In this document: positions 47,009 through 56,138 of the stretch, in pieces
How positions within the stretch are numbered: the first letter of the stretch is position 1
Layout: each line of letters opens with the position of its first letter
Program-made: the position numbers and the translations under genes
From: an uncultured Lactobacillaceae bacterium
GTDB lineage: Bacteria; Bacillota; Bacilli; Lactobacillales; Lactobacillaceae
Direction: 5' to 3'
NCBI GenBank assembly: GCA_945285405.1
Contig: CALYQJ010000001.1
Coordinates: 1-64,000 of the forward strand
Length of the DNA: 64,000 nt
Notes under the pieces: model-generated
Databases searched by the model: none
Told to the model about the DNA's origin: nothing
Seen by the model: only the letters and a program-made list of their open reading frames with translations

Positions 47009-48531
47009 GAATGGTTAACCTCTTTAATAATAGCAACTAAATCTACTTTACCACTATTAGTTTGGGGTAAGGCAGTTTTATAAATTATTCGTTGCGGAAC
47101 CATATATGATAACATTTCTTTTTTTAGTCCGGCCTTTATTTCTTCTGTCGCAGCAAGTTCATTGTCTTTTACATTTTTACTAGGGACAACCCAAGCTATT
47201 AGTTGTTTAACTTTATGATTTTTATCATAGACAGGAACCACTGCTCCTTGTTTGACCAGTGGTTGATGTCTCAAATGAACATTTACTTCTTCAAGTTCAA
47301 TCCGATAACCGTGTAGCTTGATCTGAAAATCGGTTCTACCAAAAAATAAATATCGCCCATGTTCATCACAAGCACATAAATCTCCAGTTCGATATTGCCT
47401 AGGGTTTTTAGCGATAAAAGATGAAGCTGTTTTTTCTGAATTATTAATGTATCCTTTAGAAACGCTAGGACCAGAAATAATCAATTCACCTTTTTGGTTT
47501 TTACCAAGTTCTTTACCAGTTTGTGGATCAATAATGGTAAATTTAGTATCACTTTTGGGGACTCCAATTGGAAGACGTGAGTAGTTTTTTAAGATTTGAG
47601 TAGTAATTTCTTCCTGGGATACAGCTACAGTTGTTTCAGTTGGGCCATAAGTGTTAAAAACATGTGATTTTGGAAAACGCTGAAGGATAGTTTGAGCAGT
47701 TTTAGGTGTTAATTCTTCACCACAAAACAAAAAATGGCTTAATTCCGGTAAATTTGCTTCATTAAAATTAGGATTTAACAAACAAAGATCCATAAAAGTT
47801 GGAGTGGATACCCATACTTGAATTTTAGTTTTTGGTAAAACTTGAAAAAGTTCTTTAAAATTATCTGTAGTTTCTTTGTCTAAAGCCACTAAAGTTCCAC
47901 CTTTAGCTAAAGTTGGCCCCCAATCCATAACAGAAAGATCAAAGGAATAAGGAGGCTGGGCTAGACAACGAGGTGATTTTGGTAAATTAAAATCTGAACT
48001 CAACATCCAGTTAATATAACTTAGTAAATTTTTATGAGATATTTGAACCCCCTTAGGCGTACCTGTTGTTCCAGAGGTGAAAATAATATAATAATTTTCA
48101 TTTCCTTTAACTTCATGATCGATTTGATAATTATTATTCTGCTTAAAAATACTAGCTAATTGCTTTTGATTGATTGTTGTGCGATTACTAAATTGAATGT
48201 CAGGATCCGCCACATTAATTACTAATGCTGGTTTGGCAATCTCTTGAATTAAATGCAATCTAGTTTCAGGTGAATGTGAATCTACAGGTATGTAGGCATG
48301 TCCAGATTTAACAATTCCCATAAAAGTAGCAATTGTTTGAAATTTTTGGTTACCATATACAAGTATGGGCTTTTCTCGAGGTAAATGAAGTTGATCAAGA
48401 TAAGCAGCTAAGTTGTCGGAATCATTCTTTAATTCAGCATAGGTATTTTGAATACCATTATTCTCGTAGACGATATCTTGTGGGTTGGTAATTCCATATT
48501 TATCAACAGTTTTTATAAAATTTGTAATCAT
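47005..48531 (-). CDS. dltA: D-alanine--D-alanyl carrier protein ligase
   Basis: It activates D-alanine with ATP and loads it on DltC. The 508-residue adenylate-forming enzyme has FTSGTTGTPKGVQ near 152-164, FNTYGPTETTVA near 289-300, YRTGDLC near 378-384 and the C-terminal Lys in TNSGKVDL near 493-500. The ATG follows GGGGAAA. It begins right after dltX. Confidence 0.96.
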   Translation of the reverse strand: MITNFIKTVDKYGITNPQDIVYENNGIQNTYAELKNDSDNLAAYLDQLHLPREKPILVYGNQKFQTIATFMGIVKSGHAYIPVDSHSPETRLHLIQEIAKPALVINVADPDIQFSNRTTINQKQLASIFKQNNNYQIDHEVKGNENYYIIFTSGTTGTPKGVQISHKNLLSYINWMLSSDFNLPKSPRCLAQPPYSFDLSVMDWGPTLAKGGTLVALDKETTDNFKELFQVLPKTKIQVWVSTPTFMDLCLLNPNFNEANLPELSHFLFCGEELTPKTAQTILQRFPKSHVFNTYGPTETTVAVSQEEITTQILKNYSRLPIGVPKSDTKFTIIDPQTGKELGKNQKGELIISGPSVSKGYINNSEKTASSFIAKNPRQYRTGDLCACDEHGRYLFFGRTDFQIKLHGYRIELEEVNVHLRHQPLVKQGAVVPVYDKNHKVKQLIAWVVPSKNVKDNELAATEEIKAGLKKEMLSYMVPQRIIYKTALPQTNSGKVDLVAIIKEVNHS

Positions 48532-48542
48532 TTTTTCCCCTT

Positions 48543-48692
48543 TTAAAATCCATTATAGATAAAGCCACCACCACCAACTCCGCTGTAGCTATATAAATAT
48601 AATAGTATAAAAAAAATTAATGTATAAAAAAAAGTAGTAAAAATAAATCGTACAACTTCATTACTCTTGAAAGCTAACCATTTTTTCTTCAT
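48543..48692 (-). CDS. dltX: teichoic acid D-Ala incorporation-associated protein DltX
   Basis: This 49-residue ORF starts at an ATG behind GGTAGGAG and ends at TAA, 11 bases before dltA. It has a basic start (MKKKWLAFKSNEV), one membrane helix (about 16-35, rich in Phe and Leu) and ends with GGGGFIYNGF, close to the conserved FIYNEF-type tail of DltX. That C-terminal motif and its place as first gene of the operon give the identification. In relatives it participates in the final transfer of D-alanine with DltB and DltD. Confidence 0.9.
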   Translation of the reverse strand: MKKKWLAFKSNEVVRFIFTTFFYTLIFFILLYLYSYSGVGGGGFIYNGF

Positions 48693-48954
48693 AAAAAAAA
48701 CTCCTACCACATTTTAATTTATGGTTTAATGTTTGTTAAAAGTAATTTCACCTTTATATTATAGATGAAAAACTCATTTTATAAATTACAATATTGTAAG
48801 GTAAATTAAAATTTTAAACTTAATTAATTTAATAGACCTGTAAATTGAAAAATCCCTTTATTTTATTATCTCATTTTCTAACTTATTCGAATTCAATCTT
48901 AAGGCTGATTTTATTAGTTAATAAAACTTATACTTTCAAAAGTAATAGCTCTTT
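48693..48954. other. divergent promoter region between dltX and the hisS leader
   Basis: No ORF is present. A reverse-strand TATAAT at 48758-48763 is the probable -10 box of the dlt operon, about 65 bases before dltX; no good -35 box is evident. The forward promoter of the T-box leader must lie near 48880-48950. Confidence 0.45.
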
Positions 48955-49180
48955 TTAAGTTTAAAATCAAGCAGAATGAGAAAGAGTAATTTGACAAATA
49001 TCGAAGGCGTGTTTATTCTACTATTAATAGAGTTTTACAGAGATCAAGTTATTTGCTGAAAGACTTGAATTTTAAGACGTGACTTTTTTTGCAGGTTTAC
49101 TGCGTTATCAAATTAAGTAATAAGTCTAGGTGGTACCGTGCAAATGCGCCCTAATTTTATTTAGTGGCGTTTTTTTTATT
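48955..49180 (+). ncRNA. T-box leader of hisS-aspS
   Basis: The leader has GAATGAGAAAGAGTAAT near 48973-48989 (stem I GA/K-turn region), GCTGAAAG near 49057-49064, and the T-box sequence AGGTGGTACCGTG (49128-49140) in front of a terminator hairpin GCGCC-CTAA/TTAG-TGGCG (49147-49169) with a T-run. It senses uncharged tRNA and permits read-through. I could not settle the specifier codon, so whether it responds to tRNA-His or tRNA-Asp is open. Confidence 0.85.
49146..49178 (+). terminator. T-box terminator hairpin upstream of hisS
   Basis: CGCC-CTAA and TTAG-GGCG pair around a short loop, followed by eight T. Binding of uncharged tRNA to the leader would favour the alternative antiterminator that includes AGGTGGTACCGTG. 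Confidence 0.8.
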
Positions 49181-49196
49181 TTTAGTGAGGTGAAAA

Positions 49197-50474
49197 TTGA
49201 TCTATCAAAGGCCAAAAGGAACTAATGACATTTTGCCTAAAGAAGCAACTCTTTGGGAATATCTAGAAACAACTGCAAAAAGTATAGCTTGTAGATATGG
49301 TTATCAAGAAATAAGAGTTCCAATTTTTGAAAGTGAAAAATTATTTAAACGTAGTTCGGGAGAAACTTCAGATGTAGTAGCCAAAGAAATGTATGAATTT
49401 ACTGATAAGGGTAATCGGCAAATGGCTTTGCGTCCAGAGGGAACAGCTGGTGTTGTGCGAGCTTATATTGAAAATAAATTATATGCTCCTGAATATGTTA
49501 AGCCCTTAAAAGTATACTATCAGGGGCCGATGTTTCGTTATGAACGTCCCCAAAGTGGACGTAGTCGTGAGTTTAATCAATTTGGTATTGAAGCATTTGG
49601 TGTTGAAGATCCTCGCTTAGATGCCGAAACTATAATTTTAGGTTGGGATATTATAGCAGCTTTAGGCATCAATCAGGTAACAGTTACTTTAAATACATTA
49701 GGTGACGCTCCTTCTCGCCAATCTTATTTAAAAGCTTTAGTTAATTATTTAACACCGTATAAAGAAGAATTATCTAAAGATTCACAAATTCGTTTACAAA
49801 AAAATCCTCTAAGAATTCTTGATTCAAAAGATGTTCATGATCAGCAAATTATTCAAAACGCACCAAAAATAACCAATTATTTAACTGATGACGCTAGAAA
49901 ATATTTTGATCAAGTGCAATCTAAATTAACTGAAATGGGGATTAATTATCAATTGAATGATGATTTGGTTCGTGGATTAGATTATTATAACCATACAATT
50001 TTTGAATTAGTTTATACTGGTAAGGCATTTGGCAATAAACCTTTAACGGTTCTTGCTGGAGGTCGTTATAATCAATTAGTTGAGGAATTAGGTGGCCCTC
50101 ATACTCCTGGAATTGGGTTTGGTTTAGGAGAAGAACGAATTATTGAAATCCTTCAAAAAAATGAGTCATTGGTTTCAAAATTACAGCCACAAATTGATCT
50201 TTTTTTAGTCGGAGTTGATCAATCAGTTAATGATTATATTTTTAAATTAGCTCAAGATCTTAGGGGAAAAGGAATAACTGTTGAATATGATTATATGGGG
50301 CGTTCAGTTAAATCGCAGCTAAAGTTAGCTAACCGTCAACGGGCTAAATTTACTATTGTTATCGGCGAAGATGAATTAAAAAATAATGAATTCAAATTAA
50401 AAAAGATGTGTGATGGAACAGAAATTCCTGTTAAATTGGCAGAAATAACAAAAAATATTCTAGGAGAAATATAA
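49197..50474 (+). CDS. hisS: histidyl-tRNA synthetase
   Basis: It charges tRNA-His. The 425-residue class II enzyme has [10 protein letters not shown] at the start, motif 2 [19 protein letters not shown] near 122-140, the histidine motif LVRGLDYYN near 257-265, and [14 protein letters not shown] plus GFGLGEERI near 287-315, with a C-terminal anticodon-binding domain after about 330. The start is TTG at 49197, behind GTGAGG. It lies one base before aspS in a T-box operon. Confidence 0.96.
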   Translation: MIYQRPKGTNDILPKEATLWEYLETTAKSIACRYGYQEIRVPIFESEKLFKRSSGETSDVVAKEMYEFTDKGNRQMALRPEGTAGVVRAYIENKLYAPEYVKPLKVYYQGPMFRYERPQSGRSREFNQFGIEAFGVEDPRLDAETIILGWDIIAALGINQVTVTLNTLGDAPSRQSYLKALVNYLTPYKEELSKDSQIRLQKNPLRILDSKDVHDQQIIQNAPKITNYLTDDARKYFDQVQSKLTEMGINYQLNDDLVRGLDYYNHTIFELVYTGKAFGNKPLTVLAGGRYNQLVEELGGPHTPGIGFGLGEERIIEILQKNESLVSKLQPQIDLFLVGVDQSVNDYIFKLAQDLRGKGITVEYDYMGRSVKSQLKLANRQRAKFTIVIGEDELKNNEFKLKKMCDGTEIPVKLAEITKNILGEI

Positions 50475-52780
50475 TGGCAAAACGGACAAAATATGCAGGA
50501 GATGTGACTTTATCAGACTTAAACCAGACTGTTACTCTTAAAGGCTGGGTTCAAAAGAGACGTGACCTAGGGGCAATTATTTTTGTTGATTTAAGAGATC
50601 GTGCTGGGATTGTTCAAATTGTTTTTCGTGAAAATGCCAGTAAAGAGTTACATGATCTCGCAGTAACTTTGCGTAATGAATATGTCATAGAAGTAACTGG
50701 ACAAGTTAAAAAGCGAGCTGAAGGAGAAGCTAATCATCATCTGAAAACTGGAGAGATTGAAATTGAGGTAAGTGAATTAAAAATTTTAAATTCAGCAAAA
50801 ACTTTACCCTTTAATATTGAAGATCAGGTTGATGCTAAAGAAGATTTAAAATTGAAGTATCGTTATTTGGATTTACGACGACCTGAAATGCAAAAAGCGA
50901 TTATTTTACGTTCAAAAGTTAAACATTCGATTCAAAGATTTATGGCGGCCAATAATTTTATTGATATCGAAACACCAAATTTGACAAAGTCAACTCCTGA
51001 AGGAGCTAGGGATTTCTTAGTTCCTTCCCGGACAGCACAAGGTAAATTTTGGGCTTTACCCCAATCACCCCAATTGTTTAAACAATTATTAATGGCATCA
51101 GGATTTGATCGATATTATCAAATTGCACGTTGCTTTCGTGATGAAGATTTGAGAGGCGATCGTCAACCAGAGTTTACTCAGGTAGATTTAGAAACATCTT
51201 TTATGAGCGAAAATGAAATCATGGATTTTTCAGAGAAGCTTATTGCTCAAGTAGTTAAAGATGTTTTAGGGCAAGAAGTGAAACTTCCAATTCAACGGAT
51301 GAATTGGGATGAAGCAGTTGATATTTATGGTTCGGATAAACCTGATTTACGTTTCGATATGAAATTAATTGATGTAGATCAAGTAGTTGCTAAAACAGAT
51401 TTTAAAGTTTTTAAATCTGCTTTAGAAAGTGGTGGTCGAGTTCGAGCACTAGTGGCACCACAAGCTGCTGAAAAATTTTCACGCCGGGATCTTGATCAGT
51501 GGGGTGAATATGTTAAACGGTTTGGGGCTAAAGGATTGGCATGGGTTAAAGTTACAGATGGTAGTTTAAACGGACCAATAGCTAAATTTTTGAAGCCAGT
51601 CACTGAAGAATTATTAACATGTACTAAAGCAAATAATGGTGATTTAATTTTATTTGTTGCTGATAAGCGTAGCATAGTTAATGATACTTTGGGATACCTA
51701 CGTACTTTTATTGCTGATAAATTAGGAATAATTGATGATGATCAACTTCGTTTTGTTTGGGTTGTTAATTGGCCAATGTTTCATTATTCAGAAGAAGAAG
51801 GTCGTTATATGGCAGAACATCATCCTTTTACTTTGCCCCAAGAGAAAACTCTTAAATATTTAGAAAGTGATCCTAGTAAAGTTTATGCTTATGCTTATGA
51901 TATTTGCCTTAATGGTTATGAATTAGGTGGGGGATCATTAAGAATTTATACACGAGAAATGCAAGAAAAAATGTTTAAAGCACTTGGTTTTACCCAAGAG
52001 GAAGCTCAAGAACGTTTTGGATTCTTATTAAATGCTTTAGATTATGGATTTCCACCTCATGGGGGATTAGCATTTGGTTTGGATCGTTTTGTGATGTTGT
52101 TAGCCAAGAAAGATAATATTCGTGATGTAATTGCTTTTCCTAAAAATTCTAAGGGTATTGAGGTATTAACTTCAGCTCCTAGTGAGGTTGATCCAAAGCA
52201 ATTGACAGATCTATCTCTTGATATAGTTCCTTCAATGTCATTAAAAATTCAAAAAGAAATCCAGAAAATCCAAATTAATTCTCAATTGTTAATTCGACAA
52301 GCAAAAGTTAAAGATGCTCAAGAAATTCAAAACCTGATTGCTGCTAATAGAGATTATTTAGCAAAATATTTACCGTGGGCTTCAAATAATACTTTTGTAA
52401 AAGAAAAACAGTTTTTACAAAAGGCAGAAACTGATTTTGCAACAGGAGCAGTTTTATCTTATGTTATTGTAAAAAATAATAAAATTATTGGAACGATAGA
52501 TTTACATGACATTAAAGAAGCTAAAGCTGAAATTGGATATTGGTTAGCAGCAGATGAGCAACATCAAGGCATAATCCACAACTGTATTAAAGTTATAATT
52601 CAAAAAGTAGCATCATCTTTAAAATTACATCGCATTATTATTCGAGTAGATCCAGATAATGAGCCTAGTCAGAAAGTAGCAAAAAATGCTGGATTTACTT
52701 ATGAAGGATTAAGGTATAGTGACCATTTGATTGCTGGAGAGTATCGAAACTCTGAAGTTTATTATTATCTTTTGTCTTGA
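50474..52780 (+). CDS. aspS: aspartyl-tRNA synthetase fused to a C-terminal GNAT acetyltransferase
   Basis: The 768-residue protein is about 170 residues longer than normal AspRS. Residues 1-585 are a standard bacterial AspRS: OB-fold anticodon domain ([14 protein letters not shown]), motif 2 [18 protein letters not shown], the GAD insertion and motif 3 [12 protein letters not shown]. After [14 protein letters not shown] comes a short Lys/Gln/Ile linker (about 588-602) and then a complete RimJ/RimL-type GNAT domain (603-768): [29 protein letters not shown] and [10 protein letters not shown]. The acetyl-CoA loop keeps Q-x-x-G. There is no stop, frameshift or internal ribosome site at the junction, so it is a true fusion in this sequence. 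It would charge tRNA-Asp; the acetyl acceptor is unknown. Confidence 0.93.
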   Translation: MAKRTKYAGDVTLSDLNQTVTLKGWVQKRRDLGAIIFVDLRDRAGIVQIVFRENASKELHDLAVTLRNEYVIEVTGQVKKRAEGEANHHLKTGEIEIEVSELKILNSAKTLPFNIEDQVDAKEDLKLKYRYLDLRRPEMQKAIILRSKVKHSIQRFMAANNFIDIETPNLTKSTPEGARDFLVPSRTAQGKFWALPQSPQLFKQLLMASGFDRYYQIARCFRDEDLRGDRQPEFTQVDLETSFMSENEIMDFSEKLIAQVVKDVLGQEVKLPIQRMNWDEAVDIYGSDKPDLRFDMKLIDVDQVVAKTDFKVFKSALESGGRVRALVAPQAAEKFSRRDLDQWGEYVKRFGAKGLAWVKVTDGSLNGPIAKFLKPVTEELLTCTKANNGDLILFVADKRSIVNDTLGYLRTFIADKLGIIDDDQLRFVWVVNWPMFHYSEEEGRYMAEHHPFTLPQEKTLKYLESDPSKVYAYAYDICLNGYELGGGSLRIYTREMQEKMFKALGFTQEEAQERFGFLLNALDYGFPPHGGLAFGLDRFVMLLAKKDNIRDVIAFPKNSKGIEVLTSAPSEVDPKQLTDLSLDIVPSMSLKIQKEIQKIQINSQLLIRQAKVKDAQEIQNLIAANRDYLAKYLPWASNNTFVKEKQFLQKAETDFATGAVLSYVIVKNNKIIGTIDLHDIKEAKAEIGYWLAADEQHQGIIHNCIKVIIQKVASSLKLHRIIIRVDPDNEPSQKVAKNAGFTYEGLRYSDHLIAGEYRNSEVYYYLLS

Positions 52781-53050
52781 TTTTTAATAATGTAAGTAAT
52801 ATATTAAAGCTTTTAAAATTGTTTTTAAGTAATTAAATAAATTTTAAAGCTTTTTTATTTGAATTAGTTTTAAAAACCTAAAACTAGTAGTATCTTTAAA
52901 GTAAAAGATAATAACTTCGATAATTCAAAATCTTAAATTTCGTTATAATGATTTATATTTATTTAAATCAAAATCAGTTTTAAAACTGAGATCTAATTTA
53001 TAACAACTTTTATCTGAGTTAAAACTAAATAAATTATAAGGAGGTCAGTT

Positions 53051-53638
53051 ATGAGTAAAAATACCAAAAAAATACTTTGGATTGGAATTCCCGTGATTTT
53101 TGTTTTAATTCTTGTATTTTCGGCAATTGGAACCTATAACTCTTTAGCTAAATCAAAACAAAATGTAGATGCACAATGGTCTCAGGTAGAAAATGTGATG
53201 CAACGACGTTATGATTTGATTCCGAATTTAGTTAATTCGGTTAAGGGATCAATGAAACAAGAGCAAAAAGTGTTTGGTCAAATTGCAGAGGCCCGAAAAA
53301 GTTATGGTAATGCAAATTCAGCTTCTGATAAAATGAAAGCAAATGCTAAAATTAATAGTTCAGTTGGGACATTAATTAATGCAATTAGTGAAAATTATCC
53401 AGAATTAAAGTCAAATGAAAACGTAAGTAGTTTAATGATTCAATTAGAAGGCAGCGAAAATCGGATTAGTATTGAACGCCGAAGATATAATGATCAAGTA
53501 AAAAAATATAATAATTCTATTGTTACTTTTCCGAAAAATTTAATGGCTGGGGCACTGGGATATCATCGGATATCTTATTTCCAAGCTGATGGTGAAGCTA
53601 AAAAAACTCCAACCGTTGATTTGGATACTGGTAAATAA
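53051..53638 (+). CDS. lemA: LemA family protein
   Basis: The 195-residue protein has one N-terminal membrane helix (about 10-29) followed by a helical domain with NVDAQWSQVENVMQRRYDLIPNLV near 38-61, the hallmark of LemA. The bulk of the protein is probably cytosolic or outside; the literature is not settled. AGGAGG precedes the ATG by eight bases. It sits before a TPM-domain protein gene, a recurring pairing. Confidence 0.92.
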   Translation: MSKNTKKILWIGIPVIFVLILVFSAIGTYNSLAKSKQNVDAQWSQVENVMQRRYDLIPNLVNSVKGSMKQEQKVFGQIAEARKSYGNANSASDKMKANAKINSSVGTLINAISENYPELKSNENVSSLMIQLEGSENRISIERRRYNDQVKKYNNSIVTFPKNLMAGALGYHRISYFQADGEAKKTPTVDLDTGK

Positions 53639-53714
53639 AATTTTATAAATTTCAAATATAGTAAAAAGATTCATGAAATCAGTTGGCCAACATTTGAATT
53701 AGTTGGGAGTATTA

Positions 53715-54572
53715 ATGGTTACAAATTCAAAATTAGTTAACAAAATAAACCATAAAGTTTTACAGTATTTTCTTTTGCTGATAACACTTTGTTTAAGTTT
53801 AACTTTAGAACTTAGACCGATTCATGCTGCTACTAAATTGCCTGATTCGCCAACTACTTTTTATTATGATGAAACTAATACTCTTGATGAAACAACTAAA
53901 AAATTGGTACAAAGTAAGAACCTTTTTTATGAAAAAAAATCAGCGGCACCTCAAGTAATTCTAGCTGTGATTAATTCTACAGGGGATGATGATATTGATG
54001 ATTATGCTGCTGACTTGTTTCGTAAATGGCATATTGGGAGTAAGTCTAAAGATAATGGCATATTAATACTCTATGCAATAAATGAAGGAAAAAGAAATGT
54101 TAGAATTGAAGTAGGTTATGGATTGGAAGAAGATATCCCCGATGCCTTAGCTGGAAGAATACTTCAAAATAATAAAAGAAAATTAAAATCTAATTCCACT
54201 GAAAGTATAAATCAAGGTCTACAGCAAGTTTTTAAAGATGTAGTTGGTATTATTGATCGATCAAATGGTTATAAGTCAAATGAAGTAAAATATGGTGATA
54301 ATTATTCTTCAGATTATAGTAAAGGTGAGAAAATCTTTTCCCGTTATTTATTCATCTTTATTGTGATTTTATTTGCTATTATGGCAACAATAAAACCTCG
54401 TCGACTTAACATTAATGGTAGACGGCGCAGTCTTCTTTATTGGCTTATTTGGTTTCTCAATAGGCATGGCGGTAATGGTAGTGGATTTGGTGGTTTTGGT
54501 GGCGGTTCTTCTAGTGATGGCGGCTTTTCAGGAGGTGGCGGATCTTCAGGTGGCGGTGGCTCTAGTATTTAA
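53715..54572 (+). CDS. TPM-domain protein (YgcG/Psb32-like) with glycine-rich tail
   Basis: I choose the ATG at 53715, because the in-frame TTG at 53703 forms part of the ribosome site TTGGGAG. The protein is then 285 residues. It has a signal-type helix ending IHAATK near residue 36, a TPM domain (about 45-170; VRIEVGYGLEEDIPDALAGRIL is characteristic), a membrane helix (about 215-232) and a tail rich in Gly and Ser ending GGGSSGGGGSSI. Paired with LemA, it is probably part of an envelope stress or assembly pair. Confidence 0.88.
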   Translation: MVTNSKLVNKINHKVLQYFLLLITLCLSLTLELRPIHAATKLPDSPTTFYYDETNTLDETTKKLVQSKNLFYEKKSAAPQVILAVINSTGDDDIDDYAADLFRKWHIGSKSKDNGILILYAINEGKRNVRIEVGYGLEEDIPDALAGRILQNNKRKLKSNSTESINQGLQQVFKDVVGIIDRSNGYKSNEVKYGDNYSSDYSKGEKIFSRYLFIFIVILFAIMATIKPRRLNINGRRRSLLYWLIWFLNRHGGNGSGFGGFGGGSSSDGGFSGGGGSSGGGGSSI

Positions 54573-54578
54573 AATTTT

Positions 54579-54606
54579 AAAAAGCGTTGGATTTCCAACG
54601 CTTTTT
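54579..54606 (+). terminator. intrinsic terminator after the TPM-domain gene
   Basis: AAAAAGCGTTGG and CCAACGCTTTTT form a perfect hairpin with ATTT in the loop. Confidence 0.92.
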
Positions 54607-54855
54607 AGTTATAGATATTTTCAAATTATAAATATTGCTTATTTTTGAATAGATAATATATAAAAAATCTGTAGATTGATTTATAATTTTAAACATATAC
54701 TTTAATTCTTGGAATTTTAGATAAATAAAAAATTATTTTATTCATAATGCTTATAAAAATTCATTAAAAATTACTTAATTCAATGTTAACCTAAAATAAT
54801 TTTGTAAATTTTTTTAAAAAATAAGGGGGATTAATTTTAGTAGAATAATAAAATC

Positions 54856-56040
54856 ATGGATAAGAAAGAATATAATTTAGATGTTGTTGAAAAAATTTCA
54901 CGAATAAAATTACCTGCCAATCGTCAATTTAAACTAAAAGTTGGATCGTCTACATATCAAATTAAATTAGTTGAGGAAGAAGAAAATCAACAATCGTCGT
55001 TAATTCGAGAATCAATTATTCCTGTTTTGAGTGGAAGTTTAGTTTTTTTAATTTTAGCTCACTTAACAAAACAAAGCTCATTACCAATTGTTGGAAATGA
55101 CTCAATTAGTAGCTTTGTTATTTTAATTGGTGCAATAACCACTTTTATTTTGTTATGCGGAAATTTTATTTCTGAAAAGAAAAAAAAAGCAGGAAAATTA
55201 AAAAAATTGTCTTGTCGAAATTTTATAACAATTTTGCTTGCATTTACCTTAATTTCTGTATTTTTTCTTTTAGGTTTTTTTTGGTTATTGGGGATAGCGT
55301 TTAAAGATGCTAGATTTGATTGTTATACCGCAACACTTTTTGCTTTTATTATTTTAGCAATTACTGATTATGGGGTATTGCTTACATTACAAAATTTTTC
55401 CTCAGGTTTAATAACTAATTTATTAATAATTGTTATTATAAGTGGTGTCGTTTTTTCAATTATAATGAATCAAAATTCTCACTGGTGGCAAATTAATTTA
55501 AGCTTTTTAGGTTCACATGCAGCTAAGTATTCCTGGCAATTTAATTTTACCTTAATTTTATCAGCTCTATTATTGGTTGCTTTAATCGATTACCTTTTTA
55601 TTGCTTTAAAGAAAAAATTCCCTCATAATCATCGTTTAAGTTTATTGAGATTTACTTTAACTTTGACTGCTTTATCGCTGGCAGGAGTAGGATTATTTCC
55701 TAACATCCATGGGACAATATATCATCAAATTCATGATAATTTTGCCTTTTTAATGGTCTATTTAATTTTTTTACAAATTATTTTAATTAAATGGCTTTTA
55801 CCTCAAGTAACAAAAACTTTTTTGATTACTTCATATGTTATGAGTGGGTTAATTTTAATCGCAGCATTTCTATGGCGAGTACTTCATTATTTTTCTTTAA
55901 CTGCTTTTGAAATTGTTGGCTTTATTTTGGCTTTTTCTTGGCTGTTATTATTAATTCAAAATTTGGAATATTTAAGCCGAGAGAAAATTTTAACTTTTAG
56001 TTTACCTCTTACAAATCGAGTTAAATCTAATAAATCATAA
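54856..56040 (+). CDS. polytopic membrane protein of unknown function
   Basis: The 394-residue protein starts with a cytosolic stretch of about 55 residues (DKKEYNLDVVEKISRI and a Glu-rich end), followed by about ten membrane helices (from about residue 56 to 370). The loops are short. No family motif is visible. It lies between two terminators as a single gene. It may be a transporter or sensor, but nothing in the sequence decides. Confidence 0.65.
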   Translation: MDKKEYNLDVVEKISRIKLPANRQFKLKVGSSTYQIKLVEEEENQQSSLIRESIIPVLSGSLVFLILAHLTKQSSLPIVGNDSISSFVILIGAITTFILLCGNFISEKKKKAGKLKKLSCRNFITILLAFTLISVFFLLGFFWLLGIAFKDARFDCYTATLFAFIILAITDYGVLLTLQNFSSGLITNLLIIVIISGVVFSIIMNQNSHWWQINLSFLGSHAAKYSWQFNFTLILSALLLVALIDYLFIALKKKFPHNHRLSLLRFTLTLTALSLAGVGLFPNIHGTIYHQIHDNFAFLMVYLIFLQIILIKWLLPQVTKTFLITSYVMSGLILIAAFLWRVLHYFSLTAFEIVGFILAFSWLLLLIQNLEYLSREKILTFSLPLTNRVKSNKS

Positions 56041-56066
56041 CAATTCAAATTTGATTAAAGGTTATT

Positions 56067-56114
56067 AAAAAGCCCATGAAAAAGCGATGTATCGCTTATT
56101 CATGAGCTTTTTTT
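56067..56114. terminator. bidirectional intrinsic terminator with nested hairpin
   Basis: AAAAAGC-CATGAA and TTCATGAGCTTTTT form an outer stem; AAGCGAT and ATCGCTT form an inner stem. It separates the membrane protein gene from reverse pepF-like. Confidence 0.88.
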
Positions 56115-56138
56115 AATTTATTTTGGTTTTAAATGGAC

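Noticed and set aside
48955..49060. Reading the T-box specifier codon as GAC or CAC
   Set aside because: Several pairings of stem I are possible by eye and none gives a single convincing specifier loop, so no amino acid is claimed.
54415..54648. A 77-codon forward ORF rich in valine and alanine
   Set aside because: It is the glycine-rich tail of the TPM-domain gene read in another frame and runs through that gene's terminator.
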